The notes beneath the pieces are model-generated. The model was not told where the DNA came from and did no database searches. It saw only the letters and a list, made by a program, of their open reading frames with translations. Below, one piece after another: positions 48,249-59,290 of a stretch of 64,000 nt of DNA. A program made the translations under genes and the position numbers. This DNA comes from Isoetes taiwanensis (Eukaryota > Streptophyta > Lycopodiopsida > Isoetales > Isoetaceae). Each line of letters opens with the position of its first letter. Position 1 is the stretch's first letter. Where the stretch lies: NCBI GenBank assembly GCA_021234155.1, contig JAJEKV010000078.1, positions 4,499,225 through 4,563,224 of the forward strand, written 5' to 3'.

Positions 48249-48504
48249 TAATATTAACTTGACCTCGAGGAAATAAAGACTATAGTCAACACTAATATTA
48301 ACTTGACCTCGAAGAAATAAAGACTATAGTAATTTGTTTGAAAAGCTAATCGAATATCAATTGTGACAAAGGATGCAAAGCTAAGTCCAAGCTTTGTGAA
48401 ATAAAAGCAGTTTATTGAGTAGTAGTGCATTATTGTGACAAAGGATGCAAAGCTAAGTCCAAGCTTTGTGAAATAAAAGCAGTTTATTGAGTAGTAGTGC
48501 ATTA
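48249..48504. repeat. Two tandem duplications (44 bp and exact 72 bp)
   Basis: 48249-48336 holds a 44-bp unit twice (TAATATTAACTTGACCTCGA). 48361-48432 and 48433-48504 are identical 72-bp units. Exact identity implies recent slippage. Confidence 0.9.
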
Positions 48505-49534
48505 TTGAGATAGGTACTAGAGCAAATTACTAAATATAGTGTAGACACAAACACATTTCTTTAGCACTTCTAATCTAATCAACACCGTTGCATTGTTTAT
48601 TAAGGCATTAGCATCTATGAAAGGCAAGGTTATGCTTCCTCATTGTTTTTGTATGTCACATTCTTTAGCATTTCTAAATCAACACTGCCATGTGTAATTT
48701 AGCATTTCTCCCATTGTTTATTAGTGCATTAGAAATCTACGAGGGCAAGATTATTCTTCCTCATAGTTCTTGTATTTCACTCATTTGCAAATAAATGACT
48801 TGAACAGTATCTATAGAGTTCTCTAAAATATGTTACCCTTGCTATTATTGTGTAAATCAATATATGTTCACAAAAGAGTGGGTATACACACACATTGTTC
48901 ATTCCAAAAAAAAAAAAAAGATCTACAAATAGCTGGCGCTATGCTGAGCAAACCACAAATAACGTATTACTAGACACAACTCCTCTATAAACCATCAAGA
49001 AAATCAACTAAACTATAAATTTCGCTCTGTTGAACAAACCACAAATAAACTTACTCTTAGACAACTCCTCTATAAAGCATCAACAAAATCAACTAGATCA
49101 CAAAGGCACAAACTAAATGTATCTGAGTAATCATGACATAATATGGACTACTAACATTGGTAGATGTTTGCAAATTGCAACATCATCCCATCTAAATAAC
49201 TTCAGATCCAAATGTGAACATCTACAAAATAACCCTGAAATCCTGGAAACAATGATCACCTCCTCTACATATGGCCAAGAAACCAATGGAACAAACACTT
49301 TGTTTTGGAATTTATACGCCATTCCTTGCATAAGGTGTTGTAGCTAAAGCCCGACAAAGCCACCAGTCACCATACTTGGCCTTTCGGATGGTGCAACGAC
49401 ATCACTACCATAGGTGAGACATGTGCTCTTATCTCTTTATGTAATCTCTACAAGTTAGTATGGTCCCTTTTTTTAGCTTACATGGCAAACATTTTCTACC
49501 GTTCTCAGTTCTCTGTTTGATGCACAACTCTCAT

Positions 49535-49655
49535 TGCTTGCCAAAAAGTTTTAGCAATGGGAATCTGTTTTGCAACCTTGCGAAACTCAACTTTAATGCT
49601 TGCCAAAAAGTTTTAACAATGGGAATCTGTTTTGCAATCTTGCGAACTCATCCTG
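49535..49655. repeat. 62-bp tandem duplication
   Basis: TGCTTGCCAAAAAGTTTTA starts at 49535 and 49597; the second copy carries a few substitutions. Confidence 0.85.
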
Positions 49656-50917
49656 TAAAATTGATGTTAGAAAAATTTCCTTGGTGATTTTGTTTACAAT
49701 TTTGGCATAGGATGGAATGTAAAAAACTCAAATATATGGATGTCAATGCCAATCTTTTTTGACAATAGAAATTGATTTTCATTCTCCAAGATTCCACACA
49801 TTCAACTCATATTCCATGAAACTTTGTAGAACATAGAGTAGACTAATCTCTAAGTGATGCAACCTAACATCTTCTCCCTGCTCTCGTTTTTATTATTTCA
49901 AAATTTAGCAAGGTTTTTACGTACGTCTCCAAATATAATCGTATTTATGCTCGGCAACGACGGGCACCCGTTACTAGTCATTATATAAATTCAAAAAAGT
50001 TCACCACAAATTATAAAGGATTTTGAATAGCTCAAGGCTATAATCATGTAAAGATTCTCTATGAGTCCTTGTAACTTGAAGTGGGCATGTATTCAAGGAG
50101 AGAATGGTTGTTTTGATTGAATACTCAAAACATTCACAAAGCAAACAGGTGGTCCCATATACCATAGGAGATCTCGTCAAGGATGTCAACTAGTACAACA
50201 TTTGTCTGCAACTTACTTGGATTTGCTTCCCCTGAAGCTTCTTTGATCATCATGAGAATGCCATTAGTCTAGAATGTGGTACCTGAAGTTGATTTCGTGA
50301 AAGCTTTGGTGACCATTTGTCCAAATGCCATACGTCCATGTTATGGTACCAATCGTTCAATTCTATAATATTTGACATGACACCGACCATTTGTACGATA
50401 TTTGTGTTCATTCGATAACATAGGAGTTACACAAAAATGGAATTGCCACCTTAAGGAGGACCATATGCAAGTGTATTAGAATGTTGGTTGTCCCTTTTTA
50501 ATATGGTAGGAATAATGTTCGGTCAGAGGCCACCACACGGGTAAGGGTTTGGCAATCCGGTTAGGGAGAGCCAATGCCTGAACCCTCGGAATGGCTTGTG
50601 ACCGAATGATTGCCTGTGAAATAAGTCGGGCAAAGGCAATATCAACTTTCAACAGGAGGAAGAAGAAAAAGAAGAAGCAATTTTCACAAAAGGAGAGGGC
50701 ATATGGTTTTCAAGGTTTGAGCAAAATTGGGCTTGTAATTGACGAAATTTGCCTCTCTCCATGGGCATTAAAAAAGTGTGGACATGTTTAGAAGACGTAG
50801 GCAAGCCTAAATATTGGAAGCAAAAGCATACACGCATCACATGGTTCATTTATAACAACCATTCTAGCTCTAGATCTAGCCCGTCACCACGAGCACGTCA
50901 TCCGTCAGCCCGTCGAC

Positions 50918-50930
50918 CCGCCATAAATCC
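50918..50930 (+). promoter_or_regulatory. Possible TATA box of the CYP73A gene
   Basis: GCCATAAATCCC about 105 bp before the first ATG, after a C-rich stretch. It is the only TATA-like word at a suitable distance. No clear AC-element (ACCTACC-type) was found in the 300 bp upstream. Confidence 0.35.
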
Positions 50931-51028
50931 CGCCCTCTGTTCTCTTTGAGGCACAGAATTTGCCTGTTCAAGAGGACATGTTTGCATGATCTGCTCAAAT
51001 AAAAATTCTTAATTCTTGTTTCTGATCA

Positions 51029-52940
51029 ATGCCCACCTGCCGGATTGGCCTCTCGATCATGGCAATCCTTGCCAGTGCCGCGGCTTTTGCATCAGCTGCA
51101 CCGGATTTGGATTTTCAAGCGCCCAATTCTATCCCCTGGGCAGAGTCTGTCGCCATAGCTGCGCTTGTAGTTCTGGCCCTCAGTTTTCTCATCCCTGCAT
51201 TAAAAAACAGAAACCTCAAGCTTCCTCCTGGTCCTCCCAGCGTCCCCATCTTCGGTAACTGGCTCCAGGTTGGGGATGATCTTAACCACCGGAATCTTGC
51301 GGACTTGGCCAAGAAATATGGCGACATTTTCATGCTCAAAATGGGGCAGAGAAACCTGGTGGTTGTTTCCTCGCCGGAGCTTGCCAAAGAAGTGCTTCAT
51401 ACTCAAGGTGTGGAATTTGGTTCCCGTACAAGGAATGTGGTTTTTGATATTTTCACCGGAAAAGGGCAAGATATGGTGTTCACTGTCTATGGCGAGCATT
51501 GGAGGAGGATGAGAAGGATCATGACCGTGCCATTTTTCACAAACAAGGTAGTCCAGCAATCTAGATTTGCTTGGGAGTCTGAAATTAACAGTGTTATTAA
51601 GGATTTGATGGCTAAAGAAGAGGCAAAAACTACCGGAGTTGTTATCAGAAAAAGGTTGCAGCTTATGATGTATAATATTATGTACCGGATGATGTTTGAT
51701 CGAAGGTTTGAGAGGGAAGACGATCCTTTGTTTTTGAAGCTCCGGGCTTTGAATGGCGAGAGAAGTAGATTGGCCCAGAGCTTTGATTACAACTATGGAG
51801 ATTTCATTCCCATTTTAAGGCCCTTTTTGAGAGGATATTTGAAACTTTGCAGTGAAGTCAAAGAAAAGAGGCTACAATTATTCAAGGCTTACTTCTTGGA
51901 AGAACGAAAGTAAGATCATTTCCTGCACTTGCAGTTTGCTTTGTTAGTATGATGGTATAACAGTTAGAAATTAAGTAGGCCTTGTATGAAATCATGATGT
52001 TCTTGTCTGCCAGAACTTTTAGAATTCTTTCGTTTACTGAATATGTGTAAATTATGAGCAGGAAAATTTTGAGTACCAAGGGCTCTGATGCAGCTGCTGA
52101 GAAATGTGCAATTGATCACATTTTGGAAGCTCAGGATAAAGGGGAGATTACTGAAGATAATGTTCTATATATTGTGGAGAATATCAATGTAGCAGGTATA
52201 TGAATAGTCCTTTCCCAGTTTTTTATGTTTCTTCACGGTTGTCAGAAAAACTAACTTATTCTTGTTAGCTCAACTAACATATTATATTTTGTATTCAATC
52301 TTTTAACATCAATTGACTTATGTATTTGCTTTTTGTTCCTCAAATTACAGCTATAGAAACTACACTTTGGTCCATAGAATGGGCAATTGCAGAGCTGGTT
52401 AACAATCCAGAGATCCAACAAAGGGTGAGAGAAGAATTGGATGCAGGGTTAGGCAAAGGAAATCTGATAACAGAGCCAGACATTCCCAAGTTTCCATATC
52501 TAAGTGCAGTGATAAAAGAAACCCTGAGGCTGCATATGGCAATTCCACTTCTGGTACCACACATGAACCTGCATCAGGCAAAACTAGCAGGCTATGACAT
52601 TCCAGCAGAGAGCAAAATACTAGTGAATGCTTGGTGGCTAGCAAATAATCCTGCAAATTGGGAGAGCCCAGAAGTGTTCAATCCTGACAGGTTCATGGAT
52701 GGAAAGATTGAAGCAAGTGGAAATGATTTTAGGTTTCTGCCATTTGGGGTTGGAAGAAGAAGCTGTCCAGGGATTATTCTTGCTTTGCCAATCCTTTCTC
52801 TTGTTGTTGGCAGATTGGTCTCCACCTTTGAGCTCCTGCCTCCTCCTGGATTGAACAAAGTGGATGTCTCAGAAAAGGGTGGCCAGTTTAGCCTGCATAT
52901 TGCTAACCATTCTTTGGTTCTTGTTAAGCCACGAGCTTGA
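51029..52940 (+). CDS. CYP73A: Cinnamate 4-hydroxylase, cytochrome P450 CYP73A, three exons
   Basis: Exons 51029-51909, 52062-52195 and 52351-52940, with GT-AG introns of 152 and 155 bp; 534 codons plus stop, open throughout. It hydroxylates trans-cinnamate to p-coumarate on the ER membrane with P450 reductase, the second step of the phenylpropanoid pathway to lignin and flavonoids. Seen: membrane segment at residues about 41-58, PPGPP hinge at 66-70, C4H block [20 protein letters not shown]-helix NVAAIETT (338-343), E395-x-x-R398, PDRF where many C4Hs have PERF, haem loop [11 protein letters not shown] with Cys477. Intron positions match those of known three-exon C4H genes. The N-terminus is about 30 residues longer than common C4Hs; a second ATG (51059, Met11) is possible. 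No inactivating change. The only intact host gene here. Confidence 0.96.
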
Positions 52941-54304
52941 TTCGTGATCGAAGGCTATTCTTCTTTGAAGTTTATGATGAATTTATGCTAGTCTTCAATG
53001 CAGCATACATATCTGAAAGTAATCCAATGTATATTATGTATGAAGACTTCGGATTTCCTTGAAATTTGGTGTTGTTACAAGTTTAATAATGGGTGATTTT
53101 TATGCACACGATCTTTTTGCTGGAACAAAATAGCACGCCATGCTTTGACAAGGTTATGTTTATTAAAATGATCTTCCTCAAAGTCAAGGTCATGTTTATT
53201 AAAATACTCTTTGATGGGATGCTGCCATGACATAAAAAGTATTATCATTATAATCATTACAAGAAATTTATCGCGAACATTTCTTTGTTCCAAACTTGCA
53301 TAGTTGGACCCGCTATTAATATCAAACATTTAGTAATACATCATCTGCTTAATACTCTATTTACGCTAGTGCAATGCTTCTTAACAATATCTAAGCATAC
53401 TCTGGACCCGATTTTTGACCTATTTTATGAACATGAGGCATGAGAAACAAATAATGTTATAGCTAAGCTCATATTTATTACACCTTAACGCTATTGCAAG
53501 TTAAAAAAAAGGTGGCGTAAATCAGATTTGGATCAACAACTTAATCTCCTCTAACATATGTGTCATATGTCCTCATGGATGCTGCCAATGTGGCATGACA
53601 TAAAAAGTCTATCTCTCCTATTCATGTAGGGGCAACGATCTAGATATGCTTGATTAGCAATTGCTTACTGTATGCCGGAGCAGCTAGTCAAGGATGGCAG
53701 AGTTCTATCAGCTATTTATACATTGTAGGCGGCGATTTCTTCAGAGGGAAGAAATCAAAGGCTTTTGCCCTGGCTGATATGGCGATGATTTCTTCAGAGG
53801 CAAGAAATCCAAGACTTTTTGCCCTGGCTGATAACGGCTCGGAAACGTCGAAAAAGGAAAACGAAAGAAAGTGGAAAAATGTATTAGGATTATATATGTT
53901 GTGAATATTAATCTTCCTATATATATGATTACTAGTTGGTTTTTGGAATTATAAATATGTAACTTTCCGGCAATAAATTAGAGTGATTTTTAGTTTTTGG
54001 AATTACTGAATTTTAAGAATGGTTTTTCCGGCATGTTTTTGGATGAGTCAGTTCTATATATATGATTACTAGTTGGTTTTTGGAATTATAAATATATAAC
54101 TTTCCAGCAATAAATTAGAGTGATTTTTAGTTTTTGGATACTGAGTTTTAAGAATGGTTTTTCCGATATGTTTTTGGGTGAGTCGGCCTGTTTATCTTGC
54201 ATGTTTTTGGGTGAGTCGGTTCTATCTATCTTTAACAAGCGCGCCATCTGTTTGCATTCCGGGGAGATTGCTTTAGGCCACGGTTCATGGCGATTTCTGC
54301 AAAT
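52941..54304. other. 3' flank of CYP73A and short repeats
   Basis: No gene recognised. 53720-53835 contains a GCGATTTCTTCAGAGG...GCCCTGGCTGAT unit twice. 53922-54190 is a separate 136-bp duplication. Confidence 0.5.
53922..54190. repeat. 136-bp tandem duplication
   Basis: GATTACTAGTTGGTTTTTGG starts at 53928 and 54064; the units differ by a few bases. Followed by two further GTTTTTGGGTGAGTCGG echoes. Confidence 0.85.
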
Positions 54305-54438
54305 GCCCTGCTTTCAGAAAGAATCTCGAAGTTTGGATGCCCTGTTTTCGGAACTTATGTCAAAGATTGGAGGCCCTGATTTCAAGAAAGTTCTCAAAGC
54401 TTGGAGGCGCTGCTTTCAGAAACTTGCAATGCAAGGCT
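54305..54438. repeat. 34-bp minisatellite, four units
   Basis: GCCCTGCTTTCAGAAA-type units start exactly at 54305, 54339, 54373 and 54407. As 34 is not a multiple of three, the 130-codon frame crossing it is unlikely to be coding. Confidence 0.9.
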
Positions 54439-54551
54439 TTTGTCAAATACCTTTTGCTTTCTGCATGCTTGCTTTCCAACAACGAGCAGGGAGAAAGGGA
54501 GGAGGAGAATAGTAACCGGTAGAGGGATCGCGCAACCATCATATCTCTGTG

Positions 54552-54893
54552 TCAATTTTTAGGCTCTTTTCTAATTTTCGTAGCCCTGGATTTAAAAAAA
54601 AAAGACGATCTAATGGTGCAGGCACATGACGCATCAGTTTTTGGTGAGGTGGAGGTGCTATCTGGATAGGCTAGAACCTGGGGGATGCACTTATACATAT
54701 TGGGGGTATGGCATCTGCGTTCGGAGGGTAGCAACCCCCTCTTTTGTCTCATCTGTGACATTTCCTCCTCCGGGGTCATGGGGCCAAATGCCTCATACAG
54801 GTTCCTTGCCGGGTGCGGCCTAGGCGGACTCTGTTCTTCCCTACGGTTTCGCCATTGTTGTTCTGCTGATCCTGGGCCTCTAGCTGCATACAC
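54552..54893 (-). pseudogene. Charged coding-like fragment of the retroelement
   Basis: A 113-codon frame beginning MYAARGPGSAEQQWRNRREE, with LYEAFGPMTPEEEMSQMRQK. Composition is coding-like up to about residue 65, then doubtful. No domain recognised. It may be the distal part of the same transcript. Confidence 0.3.
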
Positions 54894-55499
54894 AAGTGGA
54901 TCATGGCTATACGGTTAGTTTTATTTATTCTATTGCATTATATGTGTTTGTTGGTATAGTTGCGGAACAAAATACATCAACAAAACATTTAATAGTGCAA
55001 AAGAAAATGTATTTGTATATATATAATATCTTAGTACAATGCCTCCAGGATCAAGAGTCTAACTATTCTTGAAATCGTCGGTAGGGATGGATTATCCTCA
55101 AAAACTTCTTAACTTGGGCCGTTCCTACCGAAAGTGTCCCAAGTTCGAGGATGTTGGTTGGACGCCCATACGCAAGGCTTGCACCAAGTCTTCTACTCTG
55201 GCGATTGGAGGTGTAGGGCGCGGTCCTTTGCCCGATCTTCCCCGCCGTCGGGGCACACGGTAGTCGAAGATGTCAAAGTGCCATCGCTCTCTTGACTAAA
55301 CAAAGCATAGTCGGTGTTTGAAGCCCGGTAGAGCATGCATGCCAAAGCCCTGAGAGTGCGATGAGCATGAACCTCCTTCTTTGCCCCAGGGCTGAATTTG
55401 CGGTGTATTACCGCTATTCTCCGTCCGGCCCGGCGGGGAGATAGTATCTCGGCGACACATGCCGTTGTGCAACGTTATTGATTAAAGCCGCCCCGGACG

Positions 55500-56581
55500 C
55501 CCGACTCTATGTCTTCCGGCATATTCATGACCTCCACCTCGGTGAACTCTCTCAGTAGTCCACGATTGTCGATGAAACTACCGGGATGTCGATTCCGCCT
55601 CTTCTCTCGTGGGGGCTGGTGTCGAAGAGTTCGCGATCAAAATGTTCGTGGTCTTGCCACGGATCCCCATCCGTTCTTGGATGGCATAGAACTCCTCATC
55701 GGATGGCGGTCCCGAAGCTTCCATTATTTGCCCGATGTTCTGTAGGCTTGGATGTCTCAAGTCGACTCCCTCAGATAGATGCTGGCTTCTCTTACAGGCG
55801 AAATTGAAACTCCCGGACGATGAAATCATCCAGATCGGTTGTTGCCGCGGTTGGTGCAAAAGAACTCGTCAGTCGGTACTCCCTTTCCCCGCATTCGGAA
55901 GGTTCGGATGTCGTGAGAAGCGGTACTCTACCGCCGATGATGATGGGGCTAGGCTTGTGATACCTAGCCCAAGTGGGGAGCGATCACGAGGGTCGGCCGG
56001 TTTCGGTCAAAGTTGCGCGGGCTCCTCTTCCGCTTAGGCCGCCGCTCTTCTTTGGGTCGAAGCTCGACGTAGTCCTCGTCTTCCGATTCCTCGTCTTCTG
56101 CTCTTCCTTCTTGCTCCTGTTGGTACTACAAAAGGAGCTGGTCTGCTGCTGAGGAGGCTATGGGGTCCACATCCATGGGAGGGATAGAGGTTTCCCCCGT
56201 GGGGTTTTTGGCACGGTGGGAAAGAAAGATTGCTAAGGCGGCGGTGTAGGAGAAATACTTAGTCCTGTCAACTGTCAAGACCATGAAATCTGGCAACCTC
56301 TGGGCCTTGTTGGTCAGGTACTTGGCAATGTTTGGAACATCACCCCGGGCTGCTTGAAGGGATGACCGGGGAACAAAATAGCCTGTACAAGGGGGGAGTT
56401 GCACTAGGGACGGTCCTACCCTAGCTTGGAAGTCGGACAAGACTTGTCTATATGCTGGGGTTGAGTGCAGAGTGGCTTGGACATCTATCTCTTTTCGGAA
56501 AACTTGAAAAATGGCATTGATATCGGTCTCAGCTGCATGGGCACTGGCGCTGTACCACCGCCTGAAGTCAGCAGTTGCCAT
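55500..56581 (-). pseudogene. Second gene of the retroelement, function unknown
   Basis: Starts MATADFRRWYSASAHAAETD at 56581, open for 151 codons, then a stop followed by readable EQEGRAEDEESEDEDYVELR and, frames later, GQIMEASGPPSDEEFYAIQE (about 55735-55676). TATA decamer CTATAAATAG lies 110 bp upstream. No zinc knuckle or known gag domain seen; it could be a gag-like protein, but I cannot support that. Broken after codon 151. Confidence 0.45.
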
Positions 56582-56690
56582 GGATATAGAGAAGATGGGA
56601 CTAACAAACGGATGCAGAAGCGCCTCAGGGAGCTGGAAAATCGCCTAGAAGGTCTGGAGCAAACTTATAGGATGGTAAGTGAGAAGAAGC

Positions 56691-56700
56691 CTATTTATAG
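56691..56700 (-). promoter_or_regulatory. TATA box before the second gene
   Basis: CTATAAATAG on the - strand, 110 bp before ATG 56581. Identical to the box before the H3-like frame. Confidence 0.6.
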
Positions 56701-56892
56701 ACTAGGGGAAAACCCTAATTTTTGGGTGACTTGAAAAACTCTAGGGGTTGGCCAATTCTAGTCTATGTTGAGGTTCAAATGGGAATTGGAAGGCTAATTT
56801 GAGGGTTTGAGCATGACTGGGATTATCGAATGAACCTATTGCAACAAACTAGAGGTCAATTGGACATGGCATGGTGGAGAAATTGCTAGGAG

Positions 56893-56959
56893 GTCTCGCA
56901 CGTTGCGCCCAGGTCAAGACCTAGAGTCTTGGTTTTGCTCCTGGCGCGACGTGTGAGAC
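56893..56959. repeat. 67-nt branched hairpin 1
   Basis: Outer arms GTCTCGCACGTTGCGCC and GGCGCGACGTGTGAGAC pair. An inner stem CAAGAC/GTCTTG lies round the loop CTAGA, followed by GTTTTGCTC. T-shaped overall. It sits upstream of the second gene's TATA box. Confidence 0.85.
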
Positions 56960-57085
56960 ATCTGCCCTATCTTGGTCAAAACTCCAATTTGGGTGATCTA
57001 AGGGTCAAATCATGCTAGACTCATCGAGTTAGGCAAGATTGACCCCTTGGTCAATTTGGAGGTGTTTTGGTCTAGTTTAGATATG

Positions 57086-57152
57086 GTCTCACACGTTGCG
57101 CCCAGGTCAAGACCTAGAGTCTTGGTTTTGCTCCTGGCGCGACGTGTGAGAC
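57086..57152. repeat. 67-nt branched hairpin 2
   Basis: Same as hairpin 1 except GTCTCACACG, which restores full pairing of the outer arm. Exactly the same length. Lies between the stop of the H3-like frame (57294) and hairpin 1. Confidence 0.85.
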
Positions 57153-57293
57153 ATCCTCACTACTTGCTCTAAAATGTTCAATTTAACTAAAACAAAAGCC
57201 GTTTACTTGCTAACTCAGCTTAGTTAAGTACATTTATACACATAGTCTATTCAAAAACACTTGTATTAAACAAAATTTTTTATTTACAAAAAA

Positions 57294-58598
57294 TTAATAG
57301 GGCTCTCCCTTAATTACACTGGCCAAGTGCATATCCTTCCTCATTAAGGTTACTCGCTTGGCATGCACGGTGCAGGCTATGGAATCTTCAAAGTGCTGCA
57401 CTGACTTTTTCTTTCTGTTTCCCCTTCTGTAGTGCCAGCAAAGATCTCGTCCCGCCACCCTCATGTCTTGTGTTGTATTCTGTATGACTTCTCGACCCTA
57501 ATCTCCCATAGTGCTTTCGCTCTCTCTCTCCTTTCTCCTTGGCTCTCTTACCCCATTTGGCTTCTTGGGGGGCTTGGGCTTCTCCGGCGGCTGGCCTTAA
57601 GGTACACTTCTTCGATGGGCGTCCACCTTCAACGATTCTGACCCTGTTCTCTTGGTAGTAGGAGCTGTAAGCCTCCCACTTCCTCATGTACGCGTTGTGC
57701 TCCCTCGACTTCCTCTCGTAGACCTTGGCCGGGGTCTATCCGCGCGCGATTCAGGCGGTCGGCGGGGCATTCTTCCTATCCGCGTCGGGTATGGTGGGGG
57801 TGCACGCACCCTTTTGACACAGCTTGCTCCGGATCCTGCTAACCTGTTCGTCACACGGGGGTGAAGAGCTTCCACTGCGGTGTTAGGGTTGAAGTCCTGC
57901 GTCGTCAGTGCGTCCGGACGGGGAGACAGGTTTGTCGTAGGAGGCTCCCTCGATAGCGATCTTTGTTGCATTGGGAATCTTCTTGATTTTCCTTTGGCCT
58001 GCCTCCACGGAATTTTCTTTCTTACGCCCCGGTTCCTCGGCCTCTTTGGCCTCCTGCTCCCTCCCTCTTCCTCTTCTTCTCTGCCCTCTTCCTTTCCGTG
58101 GCGTTCCTTTGCCCGTGTTTCTTGATCCATCAGGTAGGCTCTTCTTCTTCGGGTTGACTCGAGCATCGGCTCCCCTGTTCTTCTGCTCCTTTGCCTCCTC
58201 AGCCGAATCAGGGCCTCGAAGTTCTTCCTCCATGGTGTATTTCGGGGGTGGTGCCCTGCTCTTGCCGAACCTTGGTTCTCGCTCTCGCTTCTGCTCCCTC
58301 CTCTCCTTGTATTTCCCGCTCTATTTTCTCGTATACTTCTTGGGTTTCTTCATTCATTGAATCCGGAGATCCAATGTCTTCTTCTTCAGTACTTGGTTGA
58401 TGCACAGGATCAGGTGCTCCTCTTGTGATCCCTTTTGGGATCCTTCGCTTTGGTGCTCCCGATTGTGTCCCTTCACTTGATGAAGGTTGGTCTCCTCTCG
58501 GTAAGAAGGCGTTTCACATCCATTGTGTCAGGACTCGGATCTTGGGGCGGCCCGATTCACAGTCGAAACTTCGAAGCGGTCTGTTTGGTTCTAGCCAT
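57294..58598 (-). pseudogene. Histone H3/CENH3-like frame within the retroelement
   Basis: ATG at 58598 opens MARTKQTASK, nine of ten residues as in the H3 tail (MARTKQTARK), then hits a stop. About 1 kb of Lys/Arg/Glu/Pro-rich frames follows (EEELRGPDSAEEAKEQKNR, NAYMRKWEAYSSYYQENRV). Near the 3' end are KALWEIRVEKS (57513 region; H3 ALREIRKYQKS), SLLALQKGKQ (H3 ALLALQEAAE) and FED...HAKRVTLMRKDMHLA (57392-57330), ending at TAA 57294. T-L-M-R-K-D-M is the plant centromeric H3 form; canonical H3 has T-I-M-P-K-D-I. Several frameshifts separate the parts. It could be a captured histone gene or an element protein using a histone fold. Confidence 0.6.
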
Positions 58599-58697
58599 GT
58601 CTCCTGGTCCGCCGATCCGGGCTCGGGCCAAAAATTGCCTTAGGAAGCGGGAGCAGATTTTCTAAGGAGGAAACGTACAAATGAGGGGGGTCTAGAT

Positions 58698-58707
58698 CTA
58701 TTTATAG
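58698..58707 (-). promoter_or_regulatory. TATA box before the H3-like frame
   Basis: CTATAAATAG on the - strand, 100 bp before the MARTKQ start and 100 bp after hairpin 3. Confidence 0.6.
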
Positions 58708-58806
58708 ATGGGCAATTTTAGGTCAAAATTCAAGTTGCTCTATTTAATGTGCCGGGACACCTATTGACTTAAAAGATATACTTATTTCAGAGTTTTCTAA
58801 GTACTG

Positions 58807-58873
58807 GTCTCACACGATGCGCTGGAGGCCGGAACTAATAGTTAGATCAAGCCTCTGGCGCGACGTGTGAGAC
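58807..58873. repeat. 67-nt branched hairpin 3
   Basis: Outer arms GTCTCACACGATGCGC and GCGCGACGTGTGAGAC as in hairpins 1 and 2 and exactly the same length, but the inner part is wholly different in sequence and still holds a short inverted repeat (AACTA/TAGTT). Structure and length kept while the loop changed. Confidence 0.8.
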
Positions 58874-59023
58874 ATTGTACATTTTTTACTTAAATTAAGT
58901 GATTTCTAGGCATATTTCTAGGGGTGTAATATACCAATCTAGCTAAATCCTACCTTAAAACTCGATCTAGCATGTTACTTTTCTGAAATTCATCAAGTAT
59001 TAAGGTGTTTATGGCCTAATGTT

Positions 59024-59095
59024 CAAGACGTTGTTACCCGTGGCAAACCCACGAGTCTTGGTTTTGCTCCGCATGACGGTGAGACCTTTTTGCCT
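59024..59095. repeat. Decayed copy of the branched hairpin
   Basis: The right half GAGTCTTGGTTTTGCTCC and GTGAGAC match hairpins 1 and 2; the left arm has diverged. Its distance to hairpin 3 (about 220 bp) resembles that between hairpins 1 and 2 (193 bp), and the DNA between is loosely alike, so the control region seems duplicated as a unit. Confidence 0.6.
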
Positions 59096-59275
59096 TAGAA
59101 AGAGTTGGCTCACTGTTTTTAGTCTTTTTATGTTTTAATTCGCTTAACTGTTACTAGCTTAGCATATGCTACAAAAATGGGAAAAACTTTTCCCACTTTT
59201 CGAGGTTTGAGGATCCTATCAAGTTAGTACTATTAGGAGCATGGCCAGTGCTTTGCTCTTGGTCTCCAAGAACAT

Positions 59276-59287
59276 TGCTCGATACCA
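59276..59287 (-). other. Primer-binding site, tRNA-Met type
   Basis: - strand TGGTATCGAGCA, three bases after the LTR end; the usual initiator tRNA-Met site reads TGGTATCAGAGC. It fixes this LTR as the 5' one and the element's direction as - strand. Confidence 0.7.
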
Positions 59288-59290
59288 TCG

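Larger units (their letters stand above)
47700..50900. other. Intergenic DNA upstream of CYP73A, no supported gene
   Basis: AT-rich with small tandem duplications. A - strand or + strand stretch at 50000-50350 is faintly like a copia end but was not accepted. No host gene seen. Confidence 0.5.

Noticed and set aside
50000-50350. Possible copia RNase H end (reads like GQMVTKAFTKSTSG)
   Set aside because: Only a few residues resemble the family's end, stops follow, and no neighbouring integrase or RT was found.
51115-51559. Antisense frames within CYP73A exon 1
   Set aside because: Shadows of the strongly conserved sense coding sequence.
54120-54512. 130-codon + strand frame
   Set aside because: It crosses a 34-bp tandem repeat whose unit is not a multiple of three, so the repeated DNA is read in changing frames.
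57684-58166. 160-codon Arg/Pro-rich - strand frame
   Set aside because: The overlapping frame 58233-57883 has more natural Lys/Glu composition; this one looks like its shifted shadow, though frameshifts make it uncertain.
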